From Crambe crambe (Eukaryota > Porifera > Demospongiae > Poecilosclerida > Crambeidae): DNA of 64,000 nucleotides. Under the pieces are notes generated by a model that searched no databases, was not told the DNA's origin, and worked only from the letters and a program-made list of their open reading frames with translations. Shown here in pieces: positions 1-11,037 of this stretch (position 1 is its first letter; every line of letters starts with the position of its first letter). Position numbers and translations under genes: made by a program. Location of the stretch: contig OZ004586.1 of NCBI GenBank assembly GCA_963924555.1, forward strand, positions 2,108,001 to 2,172,000. Reading direction: 5' to 3'.

Positions 1-52
1 ATAGATTCAGTATAAAATGAAATCCCTCAGTTGCATGAATATGCCACCTTAC

Positions 53-972
53 CATGTTTGAAAGGGCTACCCTGTCCTTAGGGACAATGAGGACCACATC
101 GAAGGAAGCCTTATGTGCAGGTTCGTCCCAGCAAGGGAGGGCCCTTCGAGCATCTGCAGCTTCAAACTGAGTCACAGCAGCATAGCGCTCCTCCTTGGGG
201 TTGTTTGGGGCTGTGTATTTGGACCGGTAGAACCCGCGCATCTGGTCATTGTGAGTCCCAGTGTACTCGATGTTCAGTGTAGTTTCTCCCACAGCCAAAT
301 CATTCGGGACATCCAAAGTCAATGTCTCTGCATCCTTGTCCAAGGTCCATTTGGCATCTACAGTAAGATGAAAACATGAAGGATCACCATATGAAACAAA
401 GAGAGTGAAGCCGCAGAGCTAGAAATAAGACATTCAATCTGATTGGTCATTATAAAGATTTGGTCGGACATTCAGTATCCTATAATACTTAAAACTCTGA
501 AATTTGCCAAGAAATGGCTGGCCGGAAAGTGATCCATCACACACAACAGTTTTTCTAGCTCTGCTTCTTATCAGAAACATAGCAGGCTACACACAGTACA
601 ATGTTACATCTCTAATGCACCACAGGGTGACTGCACAGTAAGTGGGCAGTTGTTTTTCACTTCTTCTGATCAATTATCAGAATCACATACCCTGTCCTCC
701 TATACTTGCTGATGCAATTTCAATCTCGGCAGCATTCAGTTTTACTTGTTTGGTCGACTTAATCACCTATACACATAAATAAATACACACACATACAAGC
801 AGTACCAAGCTAGAGAAACACTACATATAGCTAAAGTGTTGGCTACCTCCGCAGTGATCTCCAGTTTTCCTTTGAAAATGAATGTGGATAGATTTGGCTG
901 GAGCTCCACTTTGTAGTTACGAGGAACTACATCGGTGGGAAGACGCTGAAAGGGCTTCTTCTCTTCTGCCAT
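53..972 (-). CDS. Second copy of NPEPPS-type aminopeptidase exons 1-3 (partial gene)
   Basis: The three exons at 972-847, 766-691 and 357-53 have the same lengths (126, 76, 305 nt) and phases as exons 1-3 of the complete gene at 14788-21866. Introns are also alignable, and homology continues to base 1, so the rest of the copy probably lies outside the window. Exon 1 encodes the identical MAEEKK start. The differences I could compare are mostly synonymous, with two conservative Val changes (to Ala and Ile) in exon 2, which suggests a protein-coding copy under constraint. The similarity to the complete copy stops at the ATG: upstream sequence is unrelated and belongs to the death-domain gene. 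The metal-binding exons are not visible here, so activity cannot be judged. Confidence 0.88.
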
Positions 973-3900
973 ATTCCTTACCTTGGACTCATCAGAGATG
1001 TCAGTCCCAAGTCCAGAAGTTAATATGCTTCCATCGCATGTTAAACTAGTGGCCACACTTATTCCAGTCACATCTCTGATCATACCAAACGCTGAGTCAG
1101 CATCATCATCACCGCTATTCACTTGAAGGGCAGTAGTCATTGGTTGCAGAGTAGGGGAGGAAGGATCTGGACAGGGAGAAAGATATTAAACTTGACCATA
1201 CTTGTGTCTGAACTGTCACTGTTTTCACCTTCACTTTCAGCATCAGCTCTAGCTAGATGCACAAAATAGTTTCACTGTTACCATAGCAATGGCAAATATC
1301 ACAGGCACATAATTATACTGATCATGATTCTCATGCTCTAGCTATCAGTAGCTATACCTGATTCACTATTTTTAGCTGCCTCTTCATCATCTTCATGTTC
1401 TGTTATTTTTCCTGCTAGAGATACGAGATTCAATGATTTTTCTCCATAGGTGATGTTGAGGACTCCCATGTTTCTCAGAGCTTGCTGCTCTTCTCTGGTT
1501 AGCTTCTGGATCATCTCTTCTGCACTGGGCAAGGCTCTGAATGTCAGTTGGATGCAGCCGAGATCTGTTTTCAGCAATCTCAAGTGATGTTTACCTATTG
1601 CTAAGTTGAGATCAGAGCAAAGCTTTTTCAATTCATTCACTGTCATTGTTTTGAAGTTGCACTCCTCTATTTTGAATACGAGGGTCTTTTCATTTTCCTC
1701 CTTGTCACCAAACATGTTGCTAGGACACTCACAGACTCTGCGTCTTGCATACTTATTGAACTTAGTTATATATGCCTTCATTTCCAAGTTGAGTTTATGT
1801 TCTTCTTCTTCAAAAAAGCAACCAATGAGTAACTCAATCAAAGTATAGTCAATGAATGACCAATGTTTCCCTTTCTTATCAAATACTTTATCAATTGAGT
1901 CACATTCCTTGAATACTTCACAGAATCTTGGATCATCTTGGGAAAAAACATTAATTACTTTTTCTGCAGTTATTCCTGACTCTTTCAATGCCTCTTTTAG
2001 ATGCAACTCAAGAGCTATAAAGCTATGCTTTATTTTGGTGGTATCTCTCATCAAAGAATAAATGTAGTTTGTTCGCACATGTTCGGACATGTTCTTAGAG
2101 AGAAATGGAAAGAGAGTAACATCTGCAGAAATACTAGTTTTTCTAAACATGTAGCCAGGATTATACTGTTAGCCTCCCTATATGAACCAGCTGAAAGAGC
2201 TATACTCACTGCACATGCTATAGCTACATCATTGTTTTCTTCATATGATTGTTCCATGACAATGATGTTAGTTGAGTTTAATAAAACAATGGCATGCAGG
2301 GTTTCATACAGGAATTTGGATAAAGGGGGACTATGCATGTGGGCATGCTTGTGTGAGGAGTTTAAGACACATTCAGTAATTGGTTAAGGGGGGAGGGGGG
2401 GAAGTTTCAATCAGAGGGGGGATCTCCCCCCTTTCCCCTTCCGCTGAAACCCTGGTATGATTATAGCTTGGTGAAACATAATTAAAAGTGAACAAGTATG
2501 TATTTTTTCCAAGGCACCGAGGTGATGGAGGTACGTTTCACACACAATGATGCATAATGATGCGTATCAAGCATGTGCATTAGCTCTAGATACGAGGTCT
2601 ACTACAGTACTAAGGACAAACAGACAGACTCGGGCTCAAGCTTGCAGTCACTATGCAGTAACTCCATACCATGAAGAGAGTGCCATCTTTGCCAACAAAT
2701 TATGACATGCAGAGAACTGACTAAAAGATAGCAGTAAACAAAAACAACAGAAATTTCGAACTAGTAACTATTTGAAGTGCCAAAGAGAGAGCCATGGTGA
2801 AGGAGAATGACTTTAAGGCTTCCAAACAATGAGAATCCAGTACACATACTTCAATCAAGCTATGCGTGAGAATAACCATTCAAAACGGCAGTTCGAAAGC
2901 ATTGAACAGCAAGAATTAGCCTAGCTAGCTGTGTAAATACTAACCTTACTACAATAAGCCATGTTGCTCAGTGTGCATTATTTAGAAAGTTTAATTATAA
3001 TCAAGGTTGCACTGAAGTGCCGAGGCATTCCTAGTCTTTAAAAGTGGGAAATATATACTTCATAATTATTATGGTTCTTCCAGGCCCACAATCGATAATG
3101 AATAGCTATTCCAAAATACCTGATTGTTGAGAAGTCTGAATATATGGCCGAATATAGTTTGCTTCAATATCCTTGGCAAGAGCAGGGAGCTGTACTGGAC
3201 GTGCATTTAGTGCAGAGGAAAGATTCTTCCATGTTGGTTCTGAACCTTGACCTGCCAGCCAATCTATCAGCATCTGACTGAAGCACTCTGCTGGATTGTT
3301 ACTGCACTTTTTTCTTATTGCTTCAAGAGAGGTAGCATTCAGTTCCAACTCCACCCCCAAATCAAACCACTTTACTTGAGCATCCCAAATACAATTCCGC
3401 ACTTTTTTCAGGTCATCCATCACCAACGGAGCTAAATGACATGATACAATGATTAATGGCTAGCTGAGTTCACAAGAGCAGTCCAGTATATATATAGTAA
3501 CTGACTAAACTTAACTTCCAGCAGTACCTACTTCACTGAGTATTATTTATTTAGCTATCATCATCATTATTGCTAAAGATAATTGCAGCGAGTGAGCGAA
3601 GCGAGTGGGCTGACTCTCAGGTCATGACTCATTGAAATTTTAAATATATATATATCTAGGTCTACACTCCAAAATGCCCCAGGCATACTTAGTATGTGTC
3701 TCGTGCAATAGTAGCGGCGCATGCTCCAGTTGCAATTGCTTGATTGATTTCTACATCCTTTGTATATAGCATGGTGGATAGTAGGGCTAGGCTTATCTAA
3801 GTGGATTGTAGGCACTAGACATATCCAAGTGCTTTGTGGTAAGTACTTAGCTTTCTATGCATGCAGCTGCCTGCCACTTAGCTACATAACACAACAGCAA

Positions 3901-4300
3901 AGCACAAATGAACTATCAGCTCAACATTTCTACAGCCTTTTGGGCAGCAGGCACAAGAGGCTTATCTAAGCGGTTTGTAGGCACTAGGCTTATCTAAGTG
4001 CTTTGAGGTAAGCATGTATGCAGCTGCCTGCCACCACTTACATGACTCTAGCAATATCAAGCACTGAAGCCTATCAGCTACTTTAATTGCTCACTGTCAA
4101 ATGCTGCACATTGCTACAGATACTCAACAGCAAATGAAAATCGTTGAAGAATACTTGCTTGCTCGCTCGCTGTCAACTGAATGTTGAACATTGCCCTAGT
4201 AGTGGGATTGGCAATTGGGGGTGTTACCGTGTATAAGGCTGTACAATAAGTGAGATAATATTGTCATTACAGAGTAATGGCAAAACTTACTCTCTGACAT
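53..4300 (-). CDS. Death-domain protein fused in frame to aminopeptidase N-terminus (partial, runs off left edge)
   Basis: The predicted minus-strand exons are 4300-4291, 3431-3120, 2122-1358, 1166-847, 766-691 and 357-53. Every junction has GT-AG ends and compatible phase. Residues about 8-97 read as a death domain: helices with the KWFDLG, ECFSQML and TWKNL blocks and a closing IEANYIRP. Residues about 108-362 are a helical module followed by a beta-rich part (KTLVFKIEE, LGCIQLTFRAL) shared with the plus-strand neighbour at 4504-6822. A 64-codon linker then leads without a stop into [11 protein letters not shown], the normal start of the NPEPPS-type aminopeptidase. Death domains mediate homotypic assembly in apoptosis and immune signalling; the middle module is unknown to me. 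The start ATG at 4300 follows from a 10-nt first exon ending in a good GTAAGT donor with matching phase. The splice model is inference; the coding content is clear. Confidence 0.68.
1358..2122 (-). other. Shared middle module exon of the death-domain gene
   Basis: This single 765-nt exon encodes the conserved module that pairs the death domain gene with its neighbour at 4966-5714. Both copies have an N-terminal helical half (KESGITAEKVINVF here, DQDINPDKFCFFLL there), a central segment with a low-complexity acidic loop, and a C-terminal half rich in strands ending in LLKTDLGCIQLTFRAL here and SVRDGCVVVTFLIP there. The acceptor is TTTCTGCAG and the donor GTATAG, both phase 1. I do not recognise the module as a named family. 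Its repeated association with death-fold domains suggests an effector or sensor part of the same receptor family. Confidence 0.7.
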
Positions 4301-4503
4301 CTTGATGTCACCACACAGGGAGAGGTTGAGGGTGGCCACCAGATGAGGAATTCGAAGGTATTTCGAGTGGGGGAAGATAAAGTGTCTGGATGAGGTGTGG
4401 CCGACTTGACGAGGTACGAGCCCCGCCCCCTAAAAAAGCAGTCTGGCCCAGGCCCGCGAGACTAGCTCTCAAATTCGGGCCTATGATACACACTCTATGT
4501 TAG

Positions 4504-6822
4504 CGGCAGTGCCGAGTATTCAACGCTCCTCGAACTCACATCAACACTTGTTAAGGAAATATCTGGAGATATTGTCTCAGTTACTAATGAATTAGTAGCG
4601 AAGGGTTTGGTCCCACCGTCAAGGATGACTTCAGAAAAGGATTCACAGACAAAGGCCACTGAATTAGTACACGAAGTCATCAATAAAGTTGAATTATATC
4701 CAGAGAAGTTTGATGTGTTTGTTGGCGTCCTTGAAGGTTCTGCTCATTTTGAAGATATAGTTGAATTGATGTGCAAGAAACGAGATCAACTGAAAAGTGC
4801 ACAACAGCTGGCAGGTACATAATTTATTACCACAAGTAGTCAGTAGCTAGATAGCTTGATCCTTAGTTATACTGGACAGGTGTCACAGCACTCCTCACCC
4901 TTTCCCTCCTCTACGTACTGGCTTCATTCATTGATGCCATAACACCCTCCTACAATTATTTACAGGTGATGATTTATCTCTGCCTTTGTCACCTGAAATT
5001 CATGAAGATCTCAAACAGCAACTTGAGCATAATCTAAGGGATATCAAGAAACAGTTTGCACATTTCGTCTCTGCTATTCATGAATCTATTTTTGACCAGG
5101 ACATAAATCCAGATAAATTTTGTTTTTTTCTTCTGAGTCTGAATGCATTTGATCATGATAAATACCCAAAGCTCCTTTCTGATGTTGAGAATGAACTAAA
5201 AAAAGAGACCACAGTTAGTGGCATGTTCAATTTCTTGATACAATACAAATTAACTTCTTTTTTGAACTACGATATTATCCTGAGTATTATTGATAAGTAT
5301 GGCACTGAAGGTGATAGAGAGAGATCTGAAGAATATGAATTAAAATTGGAGGAATATATCAAGAAGCATAAAATATCAGAATTTGCTGAAATTATTGAAC
5401 CAGATTTACTGCAAAGGAGTTTTGATGCAAGGGTGAAAATGGTTCTCAAAATTGATGTCGAAAAGTGTGCAGAGTTAGCCAATCTCCGTGACCTAAAACT
5501 TGCACCAGCTGATGCTTTGAAACTAAACTCATCTGCCCTATTTCTCTATAGTGTTAGAGATGGCTGTGTGGTTGTGACATTTCTCATTCCAGTATCAACT
5601 GCAGAAGTTGTCTTCTGCGAAAGCAAAGAGTTCACTGTGAAACGATTAGAAAAATTTAGTACATTTTCTCTTCAGTGGTTGGAATGTGGTGATTTCCAGT
5701 GGTTCAATTCAAAGGTTAGTTATTTGTACCATTCTAACTTCAAGCATGTTTAGTTGACAGCAGTGCAACGAAAAATGAACTCACAACATATGAACTATTG
5801 ATTGGTTAATGGTTGTAGCCATGCACCACAATACTGCTTTCACCTTGGGCTTAAAGTGAAGTTTGGGCTCAAGCTCCACATGATTGAAGAGGTAGCTATG
5901 CCTGCACCTCTCAGCATCGGTCATGTAGATTTTGGTCTTACAAAATTTTAAGTGAATTCCAAGAGTATTATTCATGGGAAAAGTTTAAGTGACTTGTGCC
6001 TTGAGTATTATAATTACCACTGTGTGTCACTGAGCCATACAATAATAATATTATTATATGTAGGTCGTTGCTAATAATATGAGAGGATCAGATGAACTGA
6101 ATGACGAAGACAAAGAGGAAATAATCATTAAAGTTCAGCCAAACTTGTCACAAAGTTCAAGAGTTCAGCCAAATGAAGAGATAGCGCTAAAAATTATACC
6201 TCGGAAGGCTAAAGTTTGTATTTTGTTATCTGCATTTTATTTCACTTTACTACTTTTTCTCTCTACCTCAACAATGCGTTCAAGTCATGTGGGAATAATA
6301 ATGCGTTCGCATTCAAGTAATCTGAAAATAGACATCTCAACAATGTGTGTGGAAATAGTGAAACAACAGAAACAATCTATACAACTGAACAAACATGTAA
6401 ACAATATATTAAACAAGCAACAGCCACGCCTGTCGAGTATTGATTATAAATTCCTACAGCATATGAATTTAACAGAAACTCTTAGAATATTGAAATACAA
6501 AATTGAAAAACTCCTAGGTGACTTAAGAGATAGGCTATCTGATGAGAAAATGGAGGCAAACAATGGGAAAATTTGTGGATTAAGAGTTGAAATATCAAAG
6601 CTCAGAAAAAGACTGGAAGTCAATCTCAAGTCAAAAATTAGTTGGATAGGAGATGGACGATTCCAGAAAATCAGATGTGGCTGGTGGGGTTGGCGTAGAT
6701 GTAGCTTGCGGACAACCAATAAAGAACGTTTACATATTCACAAAGAAATTGATGAAAGTTTACAGATCATTATCCAGATAGCAAAAGATACCGAGTACAG
6801 ATGGAATAGTCTATGTACATAA
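4504..6822 (+). CDS. CARD-like domain, shared module and membrane segment protein (first exon not found)
   Basis: Exons 4504-4814, 4966-5714 and 6064-6822 join at GT-AG sites with phases 1 and 0. The first exon reads as a CARD-like helical bundle (LLELTSTLVKEISGDIV, then KATELVHEVINKVELYPEKF). The second is the module shared with the minus-strand death-domain gene. The third carries a hydrophobic stretch (VCILLSAFYFTLLLFLS) that could cross a membrane, then a heptad-like coiled-coil region and a basic, Trp-rich tail. The layout suggests a death-fold receptor or anchored adaptor. No in-frame ATG is visible in the first listed exon: an in-frame stop lies at 4484 and an acceptor-like AG at 4502-4503, so a short 5' exon is probably missing from this model. 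An AATAAA at 7061 may end the transcript. Function is inference from domains. Confidence 0.66.
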
Positions 6823-7060
6823 AATGTGTGATGTGAATGAAAATCATGTTCAATTTTGTGTACAATGCACACCTAGATCACCTACTAGGCTAGTGTGTGC
6901 ATTGGGACATTTTAGTGTATATAATATTATTATAATGTACAGTGTAGCTAGCTATACTATAATATTTTTTCCTGATTTCACTTATTACAAAGAAAATTTT
7001 ACCTATGATATTGTGCTCTTACATGCAGATTTGTGCCTTTCCAAAAAAATAACGAATAAC

Positions 7061-7066
7061 AATAAA
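7061..7066 (+). terminator. Putative polyadenylation signal of the CARD-like gene
   Basis: AATAAA lies about 240 nt after the stop codon at 6820-6822, before the start of the tandem duplicate. It is a candidate only, because no cleavage site can be seen directly. Confidence 0.35.
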
Positions 7067-7202
7067 CCATTCAACCCAATATTAATCGAACTCTCCTCAA
7101 AGAGATAGTAATGAACCCAGCATACAGCTCGTAGTTAGCTATAGCTATGTACTGGTCTCTTTTTTCCTTAATGAGGACCACCCCTTCTACAATTATTTAC
7201 AG

Positions 7203-9290
7203 GTGATGATTTATCTCTGCCTTTGTCACCTGAAATTCATGAAGATCTCAAACAGCAACTTGAGCATAATCTAAGGGATATCAAGAAACAGTTTGCACAT
7301 TAATTTTCGTCTCTGCTATTCATGAATCTATTATTGACCAGGACATAAATCCAGATAAATTTTGTTTTTTTCTTCTGAGTCTGAATGCATTTGATCATGA
7401 TAAATACCCAAAGCTCCTTTCTGATGTTGAGAATGAACTAAAAAAAGAGACCACAGTTAGTGGCATGTTCAAATTCTTGATACAGTACAAATTAACTTCT
7501 TTTTTGAACTACGATATTATCCTGAGTATCATTGATAAGTATGGCACTGAAGACAATAGAGAGAGATCTGAAGAATATGAAGAAAAATTGGAGGAATATA
7601 TCAAGAAGCATAAAATATCAGAATTTGCTGAAATTATTGAACCAGATTTACTGCAAAGAAGTTTTGATGCAAGGGTGAAAATGGTTCTCAAAATTGATGT
7701 CGAAAAGTGTACAGAGTTAGCCAATCTCCGTGACCTAAAACTTGCGCTAGCTGATGCTTTGAAACTAAACTCATCTGCCCTATTTCTCTATAATATTAGA
7801 GATGGCTGTGTGGTTGTGACATTTCTCATCCCAGTATCAACTGCAGACTCTGTCTTCTATGAAAATAAAGAATTCACTATAAAATAATTAGAACAATATA
7901 GTACATTTTCTCTTCAGTGGTTGGAATGTGGTGATTTCCAGTGGTTCAATTCAAAGGTTAGTTATTTGTAGTATTTTTATGAAATACTAGTGCCATTCTA
8001 ACTTCAAGCATGTTTAGTTGACAGCAGTGCAACAAAAAACTGAACTCACGACATATAAACTATTGGTTGGTAGCCATGCACTAACCTTACACAATACTTG
8101 GGCTTAAAGTGAAGTTTGGGCTCAAGCTCCACATAATTGAAGAGGTACATGTAGCTATGCCTGCACCTCTCAAGAAACCCAGCATCGATCATGTAGATTT
8201 TGGTCTTACAAATTTTAAATTCCAAGAGTATTATTTTAAGTCCGACATCTATCTCATGGGAAGAGTTTAAGTGACTTGTGCCTTGAGTATTATAATTACC
8301 ACTGTGTGTCACCGAGCCATACAATAATATTTTTATATGTAGTTCGTTGCTAATAATATGAGAGGATCAGATGAACTGAATGACGAAGACAAAGAAGAAA
8401 TAATCATTAAAGTTCAGCCAAACTTGTCACAACGTTCAAGAGTTCAGCCAGTGACCATTTTCCCAAACCATACTCGAACTACATCTTGGAAACAAAAGTT
8501 TGCATTTTTTTAATCTGCACTTTTTCTCTCCATCTCAACAATGCGTTCAAGTCGTGTGGAAATAACAATGCGTTCAAGTCATGTGGAAATAACAATGCGT
8601 TCAAGTCATGTGGAAATAACAATGCGTTCAAGTCATGTGGAAATAATAATGTGTTCAAGTCATGTGGAAATAGCCATCTCAACAATGCCTTCAAGTCATG
8701 TGGAAATAGACATCTCAACAATGCGTTCAAGTCATGTGGAAATAACAATGCGTTCAAGTCATGTGGAAATAATGCGTTCAAGTCATGTGGAAATAGCCAT
8801 CTCAACAATGCCTTCAAGTCATGTGGAAATGGTGAAGCAACTGAACAAACATGTAAACAATAATATTATATTAAACAAGCAACAGCCACGCCTGTCGAGT
8901 ATTGATTATAAATTCCTACAGCATATGAATTTAACAGAAACTCTGAAATTCAAAATATATCTAATTGAAAAACTCCTAAATGACTTGAAAGATAGGAGGC
9001 TATCTGTGGAGAAAATGGAGGTGATTAAGAGTTGAAATATCAAAGCTCAGAAAAAGACTGGAAGTCAATCAAAGTAAGATCAAGTCAAAAATTAGTTGGA
9101 TAAGAGATGGACAATTCCAGAAAATCAGATGTGGCTGGCGGGGTTGGCGTAGATGTGGCTTGCGGACAACCAATAAAGAACGTTTACATATTCACAAAGA
9201 AATTGATGAAAGTTTACAGATCATTATCCAGATAGCAAAAGATACTGAGAGATGGAGTGTTTACTGTGATATTATGTTTACTATAAATAA
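7203..9290 (+). pseudogene. Decayed tandem copy of exons 2-3 of the CARD-like gene
   Basis: From 7181 on, the sequence repeats intron 1's end, exon 2, intron 2 and exon 3 of the gene at 4504-6822. The CARD exon is absent. A 5-nt insertion creates an in-frame TAA at 7301-7303, a second TAA lies at 7885-7887 where the parent has CGA, and exon 3 has a further stop near 8509 next to the lost membrane segment. The middle of exon 3 is swollen by a 27/36-bp minisatellite at 8539-8830. Long open stretches survive (7465-7884), so the copy is young or the breaks are recent. It could still be transcribed, or included in transcripts of the upstream gene. Confidence 0.85.
8539..8830 (+). repeat. In-frame minisatellite, 27 and 36 bp units
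   Basis: About ten units share the core ATGCGTTCAAGTCATGTGG. Most units are 27 bp, some are 36 bp with an extra CCATCTCAA block, and one is 24 bp, so all are multiples of three. The parent gene has only about two degenerate units at 6273-6360. In the parental frame the array would encode a repeated MRSSHVEIT peptide; in another frame it encodes NNAFKSCGN. Confidence 0.92.
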
Positions 9291-9389
9291 ATATGGATGA
9301 AATTATTGTGCCATCTTGAATACATGAATTATGGTGATGACTTTCCCCCTCAGTGCTAGTATCCTCTAAACCCTATACAGAAATTCACG

Positions 9390-9826
9390 TTTTGATGTTG
9401 AGAATGAACTCAAAAAAGAGACCACAGTAAGTTGTATGTTCAAATTCTTGATACAGCACAAAATCAACTTCTTTTTTGAACTAGCTATGATATTTAATAT
9501 CCTGAGTATCATTGATACGTATGGCACGGAAGACAATAGAAATAGAGATCTGAAGAATATGAATTAAAACTGGAGGAATAAATATATCAAAAAGCAGAGT
9601 TTGCTGACTGCAAAGGAGTTTTTGACACAAAACTGATAATGGTTCTTAGAATTAATATTAAAGGGTAGCCAATATCTGTGACCTAAACTCGCACTAGCCA
9701 ATGCTTGCTTTGACCACTGAAAATGACCACATTCCAACCACTGAAGAGAAAGGCACTAAATTGTTCATAGTGAGCTCTTTGCTTTCACTTCTGCAATTGA
9801 TACTGGAATGAGAAATGTCTAGTCAG
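9390..9826 (+). pseudogene. Third, rearranged fragment of the shared module exon
   Basis: Bases 9390-9690 resemble the central part of exon 2 of the CARD-like gene (GATGTTGAGAATGAAC, then the GAGTATCATTGATA block), with many indels and stops. At about 9705 the similarity switches strand: 9705-9826 matches the end of the same exon in reverse complement (CCACATTCCAACCACTGAAG). The fragment is clearly dead. It records a local duplication followed by an inversion or template switch. Confidence 0.8.
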
Positions 9827-9929
9827 CCATCTCTAACACTATACAGCAGATGCAATGGTCATGAAGTACTAGAGAATTATTTTTTTCTTTCCACATTTTG
9901 CATAGCATTAGATTCATACTCATGTGTAT

Positions 9930-10760
9930 ACACTATAAAGTGTACACTGCATAAAATTTAGTGTACATTGCACACCTAGTTAGGCCTTCGTAAATTATGC
10001 TCAAAATTTTGCCTATTATTCTATTCAAAAACTGTGCCCATTAGTGACTGAGGTGTAGCTATATAGCCACCTATTATTCTCAAATTATTCTCAAAATAAT
10101 TAAAATTCTTTTCTGTAGTTGTACTGTAACATACTCAGGTCACCAGTAGATCTATATCTTGGCATGGATAGTCACTGCTACTAGGCTCAGCCATACTAGC
10201 TAGTTAGCGTGTTAATTAGACCATAGACTAGATCTAGATCTCTAGATCTGAAGATCCTCCTAAATTTAACCATGACATCATATTGTTCTCCTATTATTCT
10301 CAGTTCTTTTTGGTACCTATTATGCCAGCATAATTTATAAAGGTGTGTATAGGGACAATTTAATGTACAATACACACCTAGATCACCTATTAGGCAAGTG
10401 TATGTAACTATTGGGACATTTTAGTGAATAGCTATAACACTTCTGTTTTTACCATAATTTATTTTTTTCCTGATTTCACTTATTACAAAGAAAATTTTAG
10501 CTATGATATTGTGCTCTTGCATGCTATACTCCAAGATTTGTGCCTTTCAAAAAAAAACAATGAAAACAAACAACAATAACAACAAAAAAACCATTCAACC
10601 CACTCAATATCAATCCAGCTAGCTAAGTGAGTAACTATGGACTAGAATGAGACTTCGCATAAAACGAACTCTTCTCAATGAACCCAGCATCCAATCTTTT
10701 TAGTTATAGCTTGTAGGTAGCTATAGCTATGTACTGGTCTCTTTTTTCCTAGCTGGCACT
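9930..10760 (+). repeat. Duplicated 3' flank of the CARD-like gene
   Basis: Blocks at 9945-9985, 10340-10560 and 10680-10760 repeat the sequence following the stop codon of the CARD-like gene at 6850-7170, including CACACCTAGATCACCTA and TATGTACTGGTCTCTTTTTT. This shows the third duplication unit extended through the 3' flank. No gene is visible between the blocks. Confidence 0.8.
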
Positions 10761-10960
10761 GAGCCTTACAATTGAACATTGGATCCAACAACATTTCGAT
10801 AATGCATCGATAAAAAATTATAGTGATTACATAAATATAGTAATAATAATAATGCTAAAGTCAATGCAGAGTCCCAACATGATACATTGCCTGATGCACT
10901 TCCTCAATCACAAACATGATTGGCTTTGATTGCCCCATAACCGCTTCCTGGATAGCAGGC

Positions 10961-10967
10961 TATAAAA
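10961..10967 (+). promoter_or_regulatory. TATA-like box of the intronless acidic-protein gene
   Basis: TATAAAA lies 77 bp upstream of the ATG at 11038, a suitable distance for a short 5' leader. An ETS-like CTTCCTG occurs just upstream at about 10944. This is a sequence match only. Confidence 0.45.
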
Positions 10968-11037
10968 TGGCATGCTACTAGACATTGCCTAGTATATATT
11001 TTTTCATTGTCGCATTCATTTTGCTGAATAACCAATT

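Noticed and set aside
113-379. Plus-strand frame over the left peptidase copy
   Set aside because: It is the antisense shadow of aminopeptidase exon 3; the same shadow occurs at 21020-21268 over the intact gene.
1606-2387. Plus-strand frames between 1.6 and 2.4 kb
   Set aside because: They overlap the death-domain gene's module exon in antisense and have no domain or splice support.
8486-8863. Asn/Cys repeat protein NNAFKSCGN
   Set aside because: It arises from reading the 27-bp minisatellite out of the parental frame; the parent gene does not use that frame.
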